Source: Clostridia bacterium | Lineage (GTDB): Bacteria; Bacillota; Clostridia; Christensenellales; Aristaeellaceae | Assembly (NCBI GenBank): GCA_017549335.1 | Contig: JAFYVB010000025.1 | Span: forward strand, 1-52,529 | Direction: 5' to 3' | DNA length: 52,529 bases | Shown here: positions 14,829 through 23,587 of the stretch, piece by piece | Numbering within the stretch: the stretch's first letter is position 1 | How the letters are laid out: each line of letters opens with the position of its first letter | The notes under the pieces: generated by a model | Told to the model about the DNA's origin: nothing | Seen by the model: the letters and a program-made list of their open reading frames with translations, nothing else | Databases searched by the model: none | Translations under genes and position numbers: made by a program

Positions 14829-16064
14829 TTAGCCCTTTACAGCGCCAGCCGTAGCGCCGCCCTTGAAGAACTTGAACAGGATCGGGTACGCGCAGATGAT
14901 GGGCAGGATCGCCAGGAAAAGATAGGCCATTTCAATGTTATCCCAGTAGGACAGAAGCTGCGGATTGTCCAGCGCAATGTCCATCGGGTCCATCGCCAGG
15001 AAGTTGCGGATATACATCTGCACAGGGTAGATCAGCTTGTTGGAAGTGATGAACATGACCGAAGACATGTAGTTGTTCCACAGGTTTACCACAACGAAGG
15101 AAGCGGTGGTAGCGATGATGGGCTTGGACAGGGGGACGATGATGCGGATGAAAATACCGATCGAGCTCGCGCCGTCAATCTTGGCCGCCTCTTCCAGCTC
15201 AACCGGCAGGCCTTCGTAGTAGCTCTTGATCAGGAACATGTAATAAACGGAGATGACGTTGGGCAGAATCAGCGCCCAGATGGTGTTCATCAGGCCCAGA
15301 GAGTCCACCAGCACGATGTCGGTCGCCATGCCGCCGTTGAAGAACATGGTGATCATATAGAAGATCATAAACCATTTTCTGCCGGGCATATCAGGCTTGG
15401 ACAGCGGGTAGGCGGCCAGCGTGGTGATCACCACGAAGATGCTGGTGCCGGCCAGAACAATGAACAGCGAGTTGGCAAACGAAGACAGGAACATCTTGTC
15501 CTGCAGCGCGTATTTCATGGAGAACAGGTCAATGTTCTTGGGCAGAACGTTGATAATCTGGCCGGGAGCGGACAGCGCCATCGCCAGCACGTTGCACATA
15601 GGCACCAGGAAGAAGGCAATCAGCAGGAGCGCAACGCCCTTGGCAAGCACCTGGAACACATTTTCATCATTATATTTGCGCAGCACGTTAGGCATTCTGA
15701 AGATGATCACCCAGCGAAGCGGAGCAAGCGCGGGATTGATCAAAGACAGCAGCTGTGCAATGGGAGAAAGTACAACGTAGAGAATTTCGGCCTTGTTGAA
15801 CTTGAAATACTGAACAAAGCCATCCTTTTTGATGCTGTCAAGCAGATGCAGCAGCGCATCCGCTTCCAGCACAGCCCACAGGCCAAAGAAAATCACATCG
15901 AACGATTTGTGAAGCTGTACCGTCTGTTTACGATCAATCGCTTCGAGGAACAGGAACACCACGCTCATGAGCAGCGCGATCAGCAGCACTCTTCTTTTCC
16001 AGCCAAAGATCTTTTCCTCTTTGGTCTTGGGCGTAGAAACTGTATGCATTTTCATTTCATTCAC
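14829..16064 (-). CDS. carbohydrate ABC permease (LplC/YtcP type) with N-terminal extension
   Basis: 411 residues, against about 295 for the family. The permease core from about residue 120 carries the EAA loop EEAAKIDGASSIGIFIRIIV and ends with the family's short GAVKG tail. The first roughly 120 residues are extra and contain several hydrophobic helices (VLLIALLMSVVFLFLEAI and DVIFFGLWAVLEADALLHLL) ending in an arginine-bearing LRWVIIFRMPNVLRKYND. The extension has no family that I can name. It pairs with the LplB-like permease at 16068 (3-base spacing). The ATPase is not in the operon, which is usual for this transporter class, where MsmX-like ATPases are shared. Confidence 0.85.
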   Translation of the reverse strand: MNEMKMHTVSTPKTKEEKIFGWKRRVLLIALLMSVVFLFLEAIDRKQTVQLHKSFDVIFFGLWAVLEADALLHLLDSIKKDGFVQYFKFNKAEILYVVLSPIAQLLSLINPALAPLRWVIIFRMPNVLRKYNDENVFQVLAKGVALLLIAFFLVPMCNVLAMALSAPGQIINVLPKNIDLFSMKYALQDKMFLSSFANSLFIVLAGTSIFVVITTLAAYPLSKPDMPGRKWFMIFYMITMFFNGGMATDIVLVDSLGLMNTIWALILPNVISVYYMFLIKSYYEGLPVELEEAAKIDGASSIGIFIRIIVPLSKPIIATTASFVVVNLWNNYMSSVMFITSNKLIYPVQMYIRNFLAMDPMDIALDNPQLLSYWDNIEMAYLFLAILPIICAYPILFKFFKGGATAGAVKG

Positions 16065-16067
16065 CTC

Positions 16068-17024
16068 TTACCACAGACCGTTCTTGAGGAACTTCTTGGA
16101 CAAATAGTTACTGCTGAGCACCAGCACCATCGCGATGACGCCGTTGAAGAAGCCGACGGCCGTAGACATCGCATACTGCGGACGCAAGCCGGCGTCACGA
16201 ATCAAACGGTAGGTGTAGGTACCCAGAATATCAATGGTTTCCTTGGTGTAAGCAGAGTACATCACATAGATCTGCTCAAAGCCGGCGTCCATCAGGCTGC
16301 CCACGCGCATGACGAACATAACAGCGATGGTAGGCAGAATGCCGGGCAGCGTTACGTAGAGGATCTGCTGCCACTTGGTAGCGCCGTCGATACGGGCGGC
16401 TTCAAACTGGTTGTGATCCAGCGCCAGAATCGCGGACATATACACGATACTGCTGTAACCGATATTCTTCCATGCATGCGAGGTGACCAACACGCCGCGG
16501 ACGGTATCCTTGTTACTGACAAAAGCAGTTCTTGCAAAACCCAGCGTTTCCAGAACATTGTTGACAAGACCGGTGTTTTCACTCAGTATCGCACCAAAGA
16601 TGCCGCCAACGGTAACCCACGAAAGGAAGTGGGGAACATACATTGTAATTTCCAGCGTCTTTCTGACAGCGCCCTTACGCAGCTCGCTGATCAGAATCGC
16701 CAGGGCAATCGGAATGGGGAAAACGAACACGAGCTTCTGAATACTGATGATGATCGTGTTGCGCATCGCCTGCATGATTTCAGGATTGGAGAACATTTCC
16801 TGGAAGTTTTCCAGGCCTACCCAGTCAGCCTTCAGGATGGCCTGCACAGGGGTAGCAGCGGCCAGCATTCTGGGATTTTCCTTGAACGCCATGACCAAGC
16901 CCGCCATCGGCACGTATTTAAAGATCAGAACGAAAAGAATAGAAGGAATAAAGAAGAAATACAAAGGAGCATGCTTCTTGAGGTTGTATCTGAATTCCTT
17001 CTTCGCAATTGCATCTCGCTTCAA
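16068..17024 (-). CDS. carbohydrate ABC permease (LplB type)
   Basis: 318 residues from a TTG at 17024 with GAGGTG upstream; the longer frame to 17081 runs into the 17042-17082 hairpin and is rejected. Six hydrophobic helices; the family opening APLYFFFIPSILFVLIFKYV; the EAA loop FEAARIDGATKWQQILYVTL; C-terminal DAGFEQIYVMYS. It forms the membrane pore with the 14829 product and takes sugar or oligosaccharide from the 17107 binding protein. Confidence 0.88.
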   Translation of the reverse strand: MKRDAIAKKEFRYNLKKHAPLYFFFIPSILFVLIFKYVPMAGLVMAFKENPRMLAAATPVQAILKADWVGLENFQEMFSNPEIMQAMRNTIIISIQKLVFVFPIPIALAILISELRKGAVRKTLEITMYVPHFLSWVTVGGIFGAILSENTGLVNNVLETLGFARTAFVSNKDTVRGVLVTSHAWKNIGYSSIVYMSAILALDHNQFEAARIDGATKWQQILYVTLPGILPTIAVMFVMRVGSLMDAGFEQIYVMYSAYTKETIDILGTYTYRLIRDAGLRPQYAMSTAVGFFNGVIAMVLVLSSNYLSKKFLKNGLW

Positions 17025-17041
17025 GCCGGTCACCTCTTCAC

Positions 17042-17082
17042 AATGTTGCCCTCCCACTCCGGGGAGTGAGGAGGGCAACATT
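17042..17082 (-). other. stable hairpin between binding protein and permease genes
   Basis: TGTTGCCCTCC...GGAGGGCAACA forms a stem of about 17 pairs. No strong T-run follows on the minus strand. Hairpins here typically protect the binding-protein mRNA and lower permease expression. Confidence 0.75.
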
Positions 17083-17106
17083 TTCTTTATGTATCTTGGT
17101 TGCGGA

Positions 17107-18717
17107 TTACAGGGGCTTTACGTTGTTGTAGGTGTCCTTGTATTCCCAAGTGGCGTACCACTCGTTGACGGCTTCTTCGATCTTCTCGCCCTTCTTGGAG
17201 TTCCACAGCTTCTGAACTTCTTCCAGGTTGAATTCCTTTTCGGTATTGAAGATGGTCAGAATCAGGCTTTCTACAACAGCGTTGCGGGCAGTCGCCAGGT
17301 TTTCTTCAACGGTGTCGATGGAGGGAATCATGTGGATGGGATCCATGATACCGGTGCCGTCGATGTTGTAGTTGATCATGCCGAACATACGGCCCTGAGC
17401 GGCGGTCTTGCGGGTGCGGGCCAGCCAGTATTCGGCGTAGTCAGCTTCGCGGGTACCGGACAGGAACTTGTCGGCCAGGTTCATTTCGTCGTTGAACTTG
17501 GGCAGGATGGGATAGTAGCCGCCGTCCTTCACATAGAAGGTTTCGCCCTCGGTACCGATGGTCAGGCGCAGGAACAGATCCTTATCCAGCTTGGAATCGC
17601 AGTAGTCAACCACAGCAGCGGTCTGAGCTTCGGTGTTGTATACGGGGCAAACGATGTACTGGTTGTAGGTCTTCTTGGACCATACGCGAACGGCAGAGGC
17701 ATCGCCTTCATGCTCGTCAGCAACCAGAGCGGAGATATAACCAGCGAACACTTCGTCAACGAAGTTGTCCAGATCGGTGGTGCCTTCGGGAGCGCGGTTG
17801 GTTTCCAGAGAGTAGGGCTTGGTGTGGCTTACCAGCGCAACACCGGCCATGTCGTTCATCAGGGAGTTGACAGCGTTGGTGTCGTTCTTGGTGGCCTGGT
17901 AGTAGATCAGGCCCTTGTCGAACAAGCCTTCCATGTACTTGGCATAGGCTTCGAAGCCTTCCTGCTCCAGGATGTAAGTCAGTTCGCCGTTCACATCAGC
18001 CCATTCGCTGTTGATGCCGAAGGCGGGCAGGATGGTCTGCAGGAAAACGGGCTTGTCTTCGGTGTAGTTGGAGGAAGCGGGGTCCACTTCGATGCACAGG
18101 GCCTTGCCGCCGGCATTCACCTTGGTCTGGAAGAACTCCAGCATCTTGGTGAAGTTGGAAACGGACATGGAGTAGCCGTTTTCTTCAGAGGGCATGGCGA
18201 TCTGAGCGTCGGGATTCTGCTGGTTGTACTCGTTCAGCCAGTCCTTGCGGAAGTAGAAGCCCTTGGAGGTGCACTCACGGGGATCGGAGTTAGGAATGGC
18301 GTAGATCTCGCCGTCGAAGGTGGCAGAGCCCCAGCCGATCTCAGAGATGACTTCCTTCAGGTTCGCAGAGGCGTTGACGTACTTGGTCAGGGGAGCCAGA
18401 ACGCCTTCGGCCACCAGCATGTTGAACTGGGCCTTGGTTACGAACACGTACTGGTAGTTTTCCTTCAGCATGAAGATGTTGGAAACGGTGGTGTCCACGT
18501 CAGACTTGGGCAGCTGAGTGAACTGCACGTTGTAGCCGGTGGCCTGACGGATGGTGTCGGCCAGCGTCTGGGTGTTGAACACATCGTCCGCAACACCGCC
18601 GTTGGTAACCATGGCGTTGAAGCTATCAACGCGTTCGAAGTCCTTCAGGGTCTCGGCAGCCGCAGTCATGGAAAGAACCATGGTCAGCAGCAGGACGATC
18701 GCAAGCAGCTTTTTCAT
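17107..18717 (-). CDS. extracellular solute-binding protein, LplA-like
   Basis: 536 residues. Signal peptide MKKLLAIVLLLTMVLSMTAA with a likely type I cleavage after AAA; there is no lipobox cysteine, so it is secreted rather than lipidated unless processing is atypical. Family features are the GKGFYFRKDWLNEYNQQ-like FRKDWL segment and tail EWYATWEYKDTYNN. Length fits family 1 type 2 (LplA/YtcQ) proteins that bind oligosaccharides. First gene of the minus-strand operon, AGGAG 8-10 bases before the ATG. Confidence 0.88.
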   Translation of the reverse strand: MKKLLAIVLLLTMVLSMTAAAETLKDFERVDSFNAMVTNGGVADDVFNTQTLADTIRQATGYNVQFTQLPKSDVDTTVSNIFMLKENYQYVFVTKAQFNMLVAEGVLAPLTKYVNASANLKEVISEIGWGSATFDGEIYAIPNSDPRECTSKGFYFRKDWLNEYNQQNPDAQIAMPSEENGYSMSVSNFTKMLEFFQTKVNAGGKALCIEVDPASSNYTEDKPVFLQTILPAFGINSEWADVNGELTYILEQEGFEAYAKYMEGLFDKGLIYYQATKNDTNAVNSLMNDMAGVALVSHTKPYSLETNRAPEGTTDLDNFVDEVFAGYISALVADEHEGDASAVRVWSKKTYNQYIVCPVYNTEAQTAAVVDYCDSKLDKDLFLRLTIGTEGETFYVKDGGYYPILPKFNDEMNLADKFLSGTREADYAEYWLARTRKTAAQGRMFGMINYNIDGTGIMDPIHMIPSIDTVEENLATARNAVVESLILTIFNTEKEFNLEEVQKLWNSKKGEKIEEAVNEWYATWEYKDTYNNVKPL

Positions 18718-19042
18718 TATGGTTTCGTCTCCTTCGTAATTACTTCGCGATAGCCAGATAAATGGCCATCTGTGATTTTGTGCGACTATGATACCACCGC
18801 AAAACCGTCCAATTCAATGTGTATTCTTTACTTCTCAATTGTCATTTTTATACTTCTTTTACCACGTTTCTCCTATTTTTTGTGTAGCATCTAACAAAAT
18901 TTTACCACTATTTGTTTTCTTTTTGTACAAAGCGCATGTTTGTGCCGTCATTTGTCATCTTGCATTTTAGTTCATTGTACGCTATCATTTATATGAAAAC
19001 ATCGCTCGCGTTTTATCTGCGCAACGCAAAAAGGAGGACATA
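18718..19042. promoter_or_regulatory. divergent promoter region of the sugar cluster
   Basis: 325 AT-rich bases between the minus-strand binding-protein gene and the plus-strand AraC gene. It must hold both promoters and probably the AraC sites. I see no full consensus promoter and no clear long repeat, which fits activator-dependent transcription. Confidence 0.5.
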
Positions 19043-19996
19043 ATGACTGATCAAACCAAGACAATCTCCATGCCCAGTCTTCCTGAAAAAACTACATATA
19101 AAAAGCGTTATCACAGGGATGCCAATTACGAAGCTTCCCCCATCACGCTCAATCTGTTTTCCGTGTATCAGATTTGCGATCTTGCCTGCGCATCCGATCA
19201 CACGGTTCGTCAGCATACGCAGATTTGCCATGAAATCACTTACATTGTCTCCGGCGAAGGCGTCTTTTACCGCAACGGAAAAGCCTACGACGTCTACCCG
19301 AATATGGTTTTTCTGGTGAACGACCAGGATGTGCATTCTATCAAATCCTCCAAGGATTCGCCGCTGCGCTTCATGTGCCTGGGCTTCGGTTTTCATAAGG
19401 ATCACCCAGACTTTCCCAAATACGCGCATATTTGCAGCTTCTTTGACCATCTGCAAACGCCGCTGATCATGGATAAGAACAACCTGTTCAATCTCTTCAC
19501 GCTGGCGCTGAGCGAAGTATCCAACACCGACGCGCTGGCCGAAGAAATGCTCGAGGCCTACGTGCGGCAAATCATTATCCAGACCTTCCGCGACTTTACA
19601 AGCGTCAACAAGCAAAAAATCAACCTCGTAGATATCAACGATACCAATCCCCTGATCTACGAGATTGCGCACTATATCGACTCCAACCTCACGCACATCA
19701 AAAAGTTGTCGGATATTGCAAACGCCTTTGACTACAGCTACGCTTATCTTTCCCGCATTTTCTCGCAGACCATGGGCGTGCCCATCCGCGATTACTACGC
19801 GCAGCGGCGTTTGGAAAAGGCGGCCGACATGCTAACAGCGGATATCCCCATCTCCGCCGTCAGCGAAAAACTGCAGTTTGCCGATGTGTCGTCTTTCTGC
19901 AAGGCATTCAAAGCCCACTACAATGTGACGCCCAAGAAATATCAGCAGATGATGACCGAAAAGGTTGCATCCGCCGCAAAGGACAAAACGAAATGA
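19043..19996 (+). CDS. AraC-family regulator of the sugar cluster
   Basis: 317 residues with AAGGAGG before the ATG. N-terminal cupin sensor (about 45-130; HEITYIVSGEGVFYRNGKAY) and C-terminal double HTH (about 205-305; LSDIANAFDYSYAYLSRIFS and ISAVSEKLQFADVSSFCKAF, ending VTPKKYQQM). It probably activates the divergent transporter operon and its own nagA-ROK operon in response to the sugar. Its TGA overlaps the ATG of the next gene (ATGA), so the three plus-strand genes are translationally coupled. Confidence 0.9.
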   Translation: MTDQTKTISMPSLPEKTTYKKRYHRDANYEASPITLNLFSVYQICDLACASDHTVRQHTQICHEITYIVSGEGVFYRNGKAYDVYPNMVFLVNDQDVHSIKSSKDSPLRFMCLGFGFHKDHPDFPKYAHICSFFDHLQTPLIMDKNNLFNLFTLALSEVSNTDALAEEMLEAYVRQIIIQTFRDFTSVNKQKINLVDINDTNPLIYEIAHYIDSNLTHIKKLSDIANAFDYSYAYLSRIFSQTMGVPIRDYYAQRRLEKAADMLTADIPISAVSEKLQFADVSSFCKAFKAHYNVTPKKYQQMMTEKVASAAKDKTK

Positions 19997-21135
19997 TATT
20001 GAAAAACGCCCACGTCGTCGACGAACACTTTACATTACGCGACTGCGACCTTGAAATCAAAAACGGCGCGATCACCAAAATCGCCGATCACCTTGAAGGC
20101 GAGGATATGCTGGATCTGCGCGGCTGCTTCATCCTGCCCGGTTTTATCGACAGCCACATGCACGGCGCGATGGGGTGCAAGCTCAGCGATACCAATCCCC
20201 TGCCTGACCTGCACAAAATCACGCAGTATGAGGCGACGCAAGGCGTAACATCCATCGCGCTTGGCTCCACGTGCTCGGATTTTGAACACCTGCTGCGCCA
20301 GTTTGATATGGCCGTCGAAGCCTCCAAAAATCCCTGCGGCGCCAAAATTGCTGCCCTGCATGCCGAAGGCCCTTTTATCAATCCCAAGAAAAAAGGCGCG
20401 ATGGACGAAAAGTTTATCCTCTCTCCTGCCCGCGAGGTACTTGATCAGCTGATAGAACACGCCCAGGGGCTTTTGCGCCTCATTACGCTCGCGCCCGAAA
20501 TGGAAGGCAGCGAAGAAGTGATCACCTATGCCGTTTCCAAAGGTCTGACCGTCTCCATGGGCCATACCGACGCAACGTTTGAGCAGGCCAGAGCCGCCAT
20601 TGCTGCCGGCGCCACGCAATCCACCCACACCTTCAATGCCATGCGTGCCCTTAGCCATCGGGAGCCCGGCATTCTGGGCGCTGTACTGACCGACCCCGCA
20701 GTTACCTGCGAAATGATCTGCGACCATACGCATCTGCACCCTGCCATTCTGCAGCTGATCTACCGCTGCAAAGGCGCCGACAGGATCAACATCATCAGCG
20801 ATTCTGAATACGGCGCGGGCATGACCGCCTCTCAGATTGTCGTAGACGGCGAAGTGCGCTATATCCGCAACGGCGTGATGGTGCTGGAAGACGGCACCAT
20901 TGCCGGCAGCGCCAGTTCCATGCTCTTTGGCATTCAGAATCTGCTGCGCGACGGTATCCCGCTATGCGACGTTGCCAAAATGGCCTCCATTAATCCGGCA
21001 AGAACGCTGAAGATCGATCATATTACCGGCAGCATCGCGGTTGGAAAACCCGCCGACCTGGTCGTCCTCAACGCTGACTACGATGTGCTGCGCACCTATG
21101 TGAACGGCGCGTGCGTATATACGAAGGGAGAATAA
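19993..21135 (+). CDS. nagA: N-acetylglucosamine-6-phosphate deacetylase
   Basis: 380 residues. Amidohydrolase motifs in order: GFIDSHMHGAMGC (metal and substrate), LHAEGPFINPKKKGAM (metal Glu), VSMGHTDATFEQA (His), THTFNAMRALSHREPG (His and substrate), and IISDSEYGAGM, where the family has the catalytic Asp. The enzyme removes acetate from GlcNAc-6-P in the cytoplasm to give GlcN-6-P. With the ROK kinase it indicates that the operon degrades an N-acetylated hexosamine. The N-terminus MILKNAHVVDEHF is complete. Confidence 0.88.
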   Translation: MILKNAHVVDEHFTLRDCDLEIKNGAITKIADHLEGEDMLDLRGCFILPGFIDSHMHGAMGCKLSDTNPLPDLHKITQYEATQGVTSIALGSTCSDFEHLLRQFDMAVEASKNPCGAKIAALHAEGPFINPKKKGAMDEKFILSPAREVLDQLIEHAQGLLRLITLAPEMEGSEEVITYAVSKGLTVSMGHTDATFEQARAAIAAGATQSTHTFNAMRALSHREPGILGAVLTDPAVTCEMICDHTHLHPAILQLIYRCKGADRINIISDSEYGAGMTASQIVVDGEVRYIRNGVMVLEDGTIAGSASSMLFGIQNLLRDGIPLCDVAKMASINPARTLKIDHITGSIAVGKPADLVVLNADYDVLRTYVNGACVYTKGE

Positions 21136-21140
21136 CCAAC

Positions 21141-22046
21141 ATGATTCTGGGAATCGACATTGGCGGCACCAATATTAAATTCGGCGTGGTAACAGAGGAT
21201 TACCAGCTTGTAAAATCCTGGTCCATCCCTACTCTCAGCCACCGCGATATTGCCGAAATCATCGATGATATGATTGAAAAAGCCAGGGAAATCCAAGCAG
21301 AATATCACTTTGACCGCATCGGCATCGGAACGCCCGGCGATATTGACAGCGAAAGAGGCATCTGCCATCGCGCCGGCAATCTGCCCTACAATCAAACGCC
21401 GCTGGCCGCGATGATCCGCGATGCGCTGAACGTGCCTACCTGTATTGCAAACGACGCCACTGCCGCGCTTTACGGCGAGCTTTACGCCGGTGCAGGCAAG
21501 GCGTATCAGAATATCATCATGCTCACGCTTGGCACGGGCGTTGGCGGCGGTATCGCCATCAACGGCAAACCTTACCTGGGAAGCAAAGGCTACGGCGGCG
21601 AATTAGGCCACATGATCATCCACTATGATGGTCTCCCCTGCCCCTGCGGATTGCGCGGCTGCTACGAGCAGTATGCCTCCGTTACGGCGCTGGTACGCCA
21701 GATCAAAGAGGCCATTGCCGCGCATCCTGACAGCCTGCTGGCAAAAATCGGCGGCGAATCTCCCTCTGCGCGCGATGTATTTAGCGCTAAGGAGCAGGGC
21801 TGCCCAGTGGCAGACGCCGTTCTGGAGCAATACACGCGCTACATTGCCATCGGCATTAACAGCTATGAAGCCATCTTCCAGCCCGAAGCTTTCATCATTG
21901 GCGGCGCAATCTCCCAGCAAGACGAAAACCTGCTGGCCCCCATCCGCGAAAAAATGCGTAAGCCCAACACATTGCTGACGTCCAGTCTCAAAAACGATGC
22001 CGGCATGATCGGTGCGGCAGTCGTAGCAACGGTTTTTCTGCAATAA
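21141..22046 (+). CDS. ROK-family sugar kinase
   Basis: 301 residues from ATG 21141 with GGGAG upstream; the longer frame from 21111 overlaps nagA. ATP-binding LGIDIGGTNIKFG, catalytic-type LPYNQTPLAAM / NDATAALYGEL, LTLGTGVGGGIAI, and the ROK zinc motif GHMIIHYDGLPCPCGLRGCY with its His and three Cys. Likely phosphorylates GlcNAc, glucose or ManNAc after import, feeding NagA. Five bases after nagA. Confidence 0.9.
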   Translation: MILGIDIGGTNIKFGVVTEDYQLVKSWSIPTLSHRDIAEIIDDMIEKAREIQAEYHFDRIGIGTPGDIDSERGICHRAGNLPYNQTPLAAMIRDALNVPTCIANDATAALYGELYAGAGKAYQNIIMLTLGTGVGGGIAINGKPYLGSKGYGGELGHMIIHYDGLPCPCGLRGCYEQYASVTALVRQIKEAIAAHPDSLLAKIGGESPSARDVFSAKEQGCPVADAVLEQYTRYIAIGINSYEAIFQPEAFIIGGAISQQDENLLAPIREKMRKPNTLLTSSLKNDAGMIGAAVVATVFLQ

Positions 22047-22106
22047 AGTGCTCTGCGCTGTACAAACAGACAGTATAAAATCAAAAAGCGAAATTTCAAC
22101 CTCTCT

Positions 22107-22156
22107 GCAAACGAAAAAAGGCGACAGAGATTTTTGTCTATCGCCTTTTCGTTTGC
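22107..22156. terminator. bidirectional terminator, copy 2 of a repeat
   Basis: GCAAACGAAAAAAGGCGA pairs with the inverse at 22139-22156. Closely similar in stem, loop and flanks to 10342-10380, so the two ends of the sugar cluster carry the same element. Confidence 0.88.
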
Positions 22157-22157
22157 A

Positions 22158-22598
22158 TCAGCATGCAATCTTTTCTTCCTCCAGCGCTTGCGGCGCTTTT
22201 TCATTCTCCATTTCTACTTTGGTCTTCACAACCACAAAGCCATCTTCGTCAAACACCGGCTGTTCGGAATAGTTGGCGTAATTGTCCATGAACCAGGTCT
22301 TTACGTAATTGTACGGGCTTCTCTGGATTTTCGACAGCGCCTTCACTCGATCAAAGGCGGCCAGGCGCTTTTCGGAATCGCGGCACTGCTTGATGTGCAT
22401 TTCCATCTGCTTAAAGGTCATTGCCCTGGATGCGCTCTTGCGACGTTCTTCGGTGACAATCGTGATTTCCCCATGGTCGGCGCGCAGTGTTCGGATGATT
22501 TCATATTCCTTGCTGTGCAGGTTGGCCGCATTCTTCAGGAAGGCCGCGCTCACGGTCAGCGTGTTGGTGATGGCATTGTAAGAATAATTCGTCTTCAT
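22158..22598 (-). CDS. tandem paralogue 3 of an unknown small-protein family
   Basis: 146 residues. Shared layout with the next two genes: N-terminal beta-rich YSYNAITNTLTVSAAFLKNA, a basic middle, a MTFKQMEMHIK helix, and a conserved IQRSPYNYVKTWFMDNYANY near the C-terminus, then an acidic tail. I know no function or domain. No membrane segments or catalytic motifs are visible. The pattern 'beta hairpin, then a helix with K-x-M' could suit a DNA-binding or capsid-like scaffold protein, but that is a guess. Confidence 0.7.
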   Translation of the reverse strand: MKTNYSYNAITNTLTVSAAFLKNAANLHSKEYEIIRTLRADHGEITIVTEERRKSASRAMTFKQMEMHIKQCRDSEKRLAAFDRVKALSKIQRSPYNYVKTWFMDNYANYSEQPVFDEDGFVVVKTKVEMENEKAPQALEEEKIAC

Positions 22599-22618
22599 AT
22601 CTGAATACCTTTCCTTTC

Positions 22619-23005
22619 TCAGGCCGCGTAGTTATTGGGCGTATTGATCAGCTTGTAGTTCTCGTCAAATTCCGGCACTGCATTATGCGTGGGGAAGCGT
22701 TCCTCATACCAGCGCAGCACGTACTGATAGGGATTCTTCTCGCCCAGAGATACCTTGCGCACAGCCTCGAATTCTTCCTTGTAGGCCTCGGCATCCGCCA
22801 TGCACTCGATGTGCTTGAGCATCTGGCGATAGGACAGGTGCGGCGACTGCTTGCGGGGACTGCTGATGACGCGGATGGGCAGATCCAGCTCGCGCAGCGT
22901 CATCATGGTTTTGAACGCGTTGCTGCCAATCTTCCCCGCAGCGGTGTTGAAGGACTTGGTAACGGTGATGCAGCCGGCGGCGAAATCAATGTTGTAACCC
23001 TTCAT
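22619..23005 (-). CDS. tandem paralogue 2 of an unknown small-protein family
   Basis: 128 residues from ATG 23005 (GGAGG upstream); the longer frame starting at 23080 overlaps the previous gene and is not used. Motifs parallel to its neighbours: YNIDFAAGCITVTKSFNTAA, LSYRQMLKHIECM and LGEKNPYQYVLRWYEERFP. Divergence between the three copies is high (perhaps a third of positions alike), so the triplication is old and selection has kept the frames intact. Confidence 0.7.
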   Translation of the reverse strand: MKGYNIDFAAGCITVTKSFNTAAGKIGSNAFKTMMTLRELDLPIRVISSPRKQSPHLSYRQMLKHIECMADAEAYKEEFEAVRKVSLGEKNPYQYVLRWYEERFPTHNAVPEFDENYKLINTPNNYAA

Positions 23006-23021
23006 TTTGTTTATCCTCCGA

Positions 23022-23417
23022 TCAGGCGTTGATAGTAACAATATTGTTATCAGTTTCAGTAGCAGCGAAGTCATCCGCATAGCGATTGAGGAACCAGGTC
23101 TTTACGTACAGGAAGGGGTTCTTCTGTACCTTGGCCAGCTTCTGTACCTTTTCAAATTCAGCCAGCACGGGCGACTTTTCTCCCTCTTTGGCCTCGATAT
23201 ACGCGCCCATCTTCTTGTAGGTCAGCTTACCGTAGGCTTCTTCGCTCTGGCGCTTCTTCGGTTCATTCACGCTGATCTCATACTCCGGCAGTTCGCGGCG
23301 GAGCCGGAGCATTTCATTGTAGGCAGGAGAACCGATGATTCCGGCTTCCTTGAGGAAGGACTTGGTGACGGTAACGGTAGCAGTCAGGTGATCGATGGTG
23401 TAGGCGTTGCGCTTCAT
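23022..23417 (-). CDS. tandem paralogue 1 of an unknown small-protein family
   Basis: 131 residues, first gene of the operon, with AGAGGAACC before the ATG. Motifs: YTIDHLTATVTVTKSFLKEA, LTYKKMGAYIEAKEGEKSP, KVQKNPFLYVKTWFLNRYAD. The T-V-T-K-S-F then 'K-x-M' then 'NP-Y-V-x-W' order is the family signature. Upstream lie a promoter with an operator-like repeat (23492-23524), a hairpin and phased array B. The operon is the right-terminal cargo of the island. Confidence 0.72.
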   Translation of the reverse strand: MKRNAYTIDHLTATVTVTKSFLKEAGIIGSPAYNEMLRLRRELPEYEISVNEPKKRQSEEAYGKLTYKKMGAYIEAKEGEKSPVLAEFEKVQKLAKVQKNPFLYVKTWFLNRYADDFAATETDNNIVTINA

Positions 23418-23491
23418 AATGGTTCCTCTTTCTGTGCTGATGCACTGTTTGTTATTTCGGTTGAAGTTGCTTCCCTCAACCTTGTGATTGC

Positions 23492-23524
23492 ATTATACAA
23501 AACCAAGTGTCCGGATAATCGGAC
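23492..23524 (-). promoter_or_regulatory. operon promoter with inverted-repeat operator
   Basis: TATAAT on the minus strand at 23497-23492. The -35 position (23520-23515, GATTAT) is poor and lies inside GTCCG-N6-CGGAC (23509-23524), a 5-base inverted repeat. This suggests activator- or repressor-controlled transcription of the three-paralogue operon. Confidence 0.55.
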
Positions 23525-23546
23525 TTCCCGTTTTTGTGTAAAAGAA

Positions 23547-23577
23547 AAAGCAGAGTGCCCACAAAACACTCTGCTTT
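23547..23577 (-). terminator. hairpin between array B and the operon promoter
   Basis: AAAGCAGAGTG pairs with CACTCTGCTTT; the minus strand continues TTTTTCTTTT, so it would stop transcripts coming through the array towards the operon. The same hairpin accompanies array C at 24284-24314. Confidence 0.78.
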
Positions 23578-23587
23578 CACTTTCATT

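Noticed and set aside
14829-16064. N-terminal extension of the permease as a voltage-sensor domain
   Set aside because: Arginines in the last helix are spaced about six residues apart, not three, so the S4 pattern is not met.
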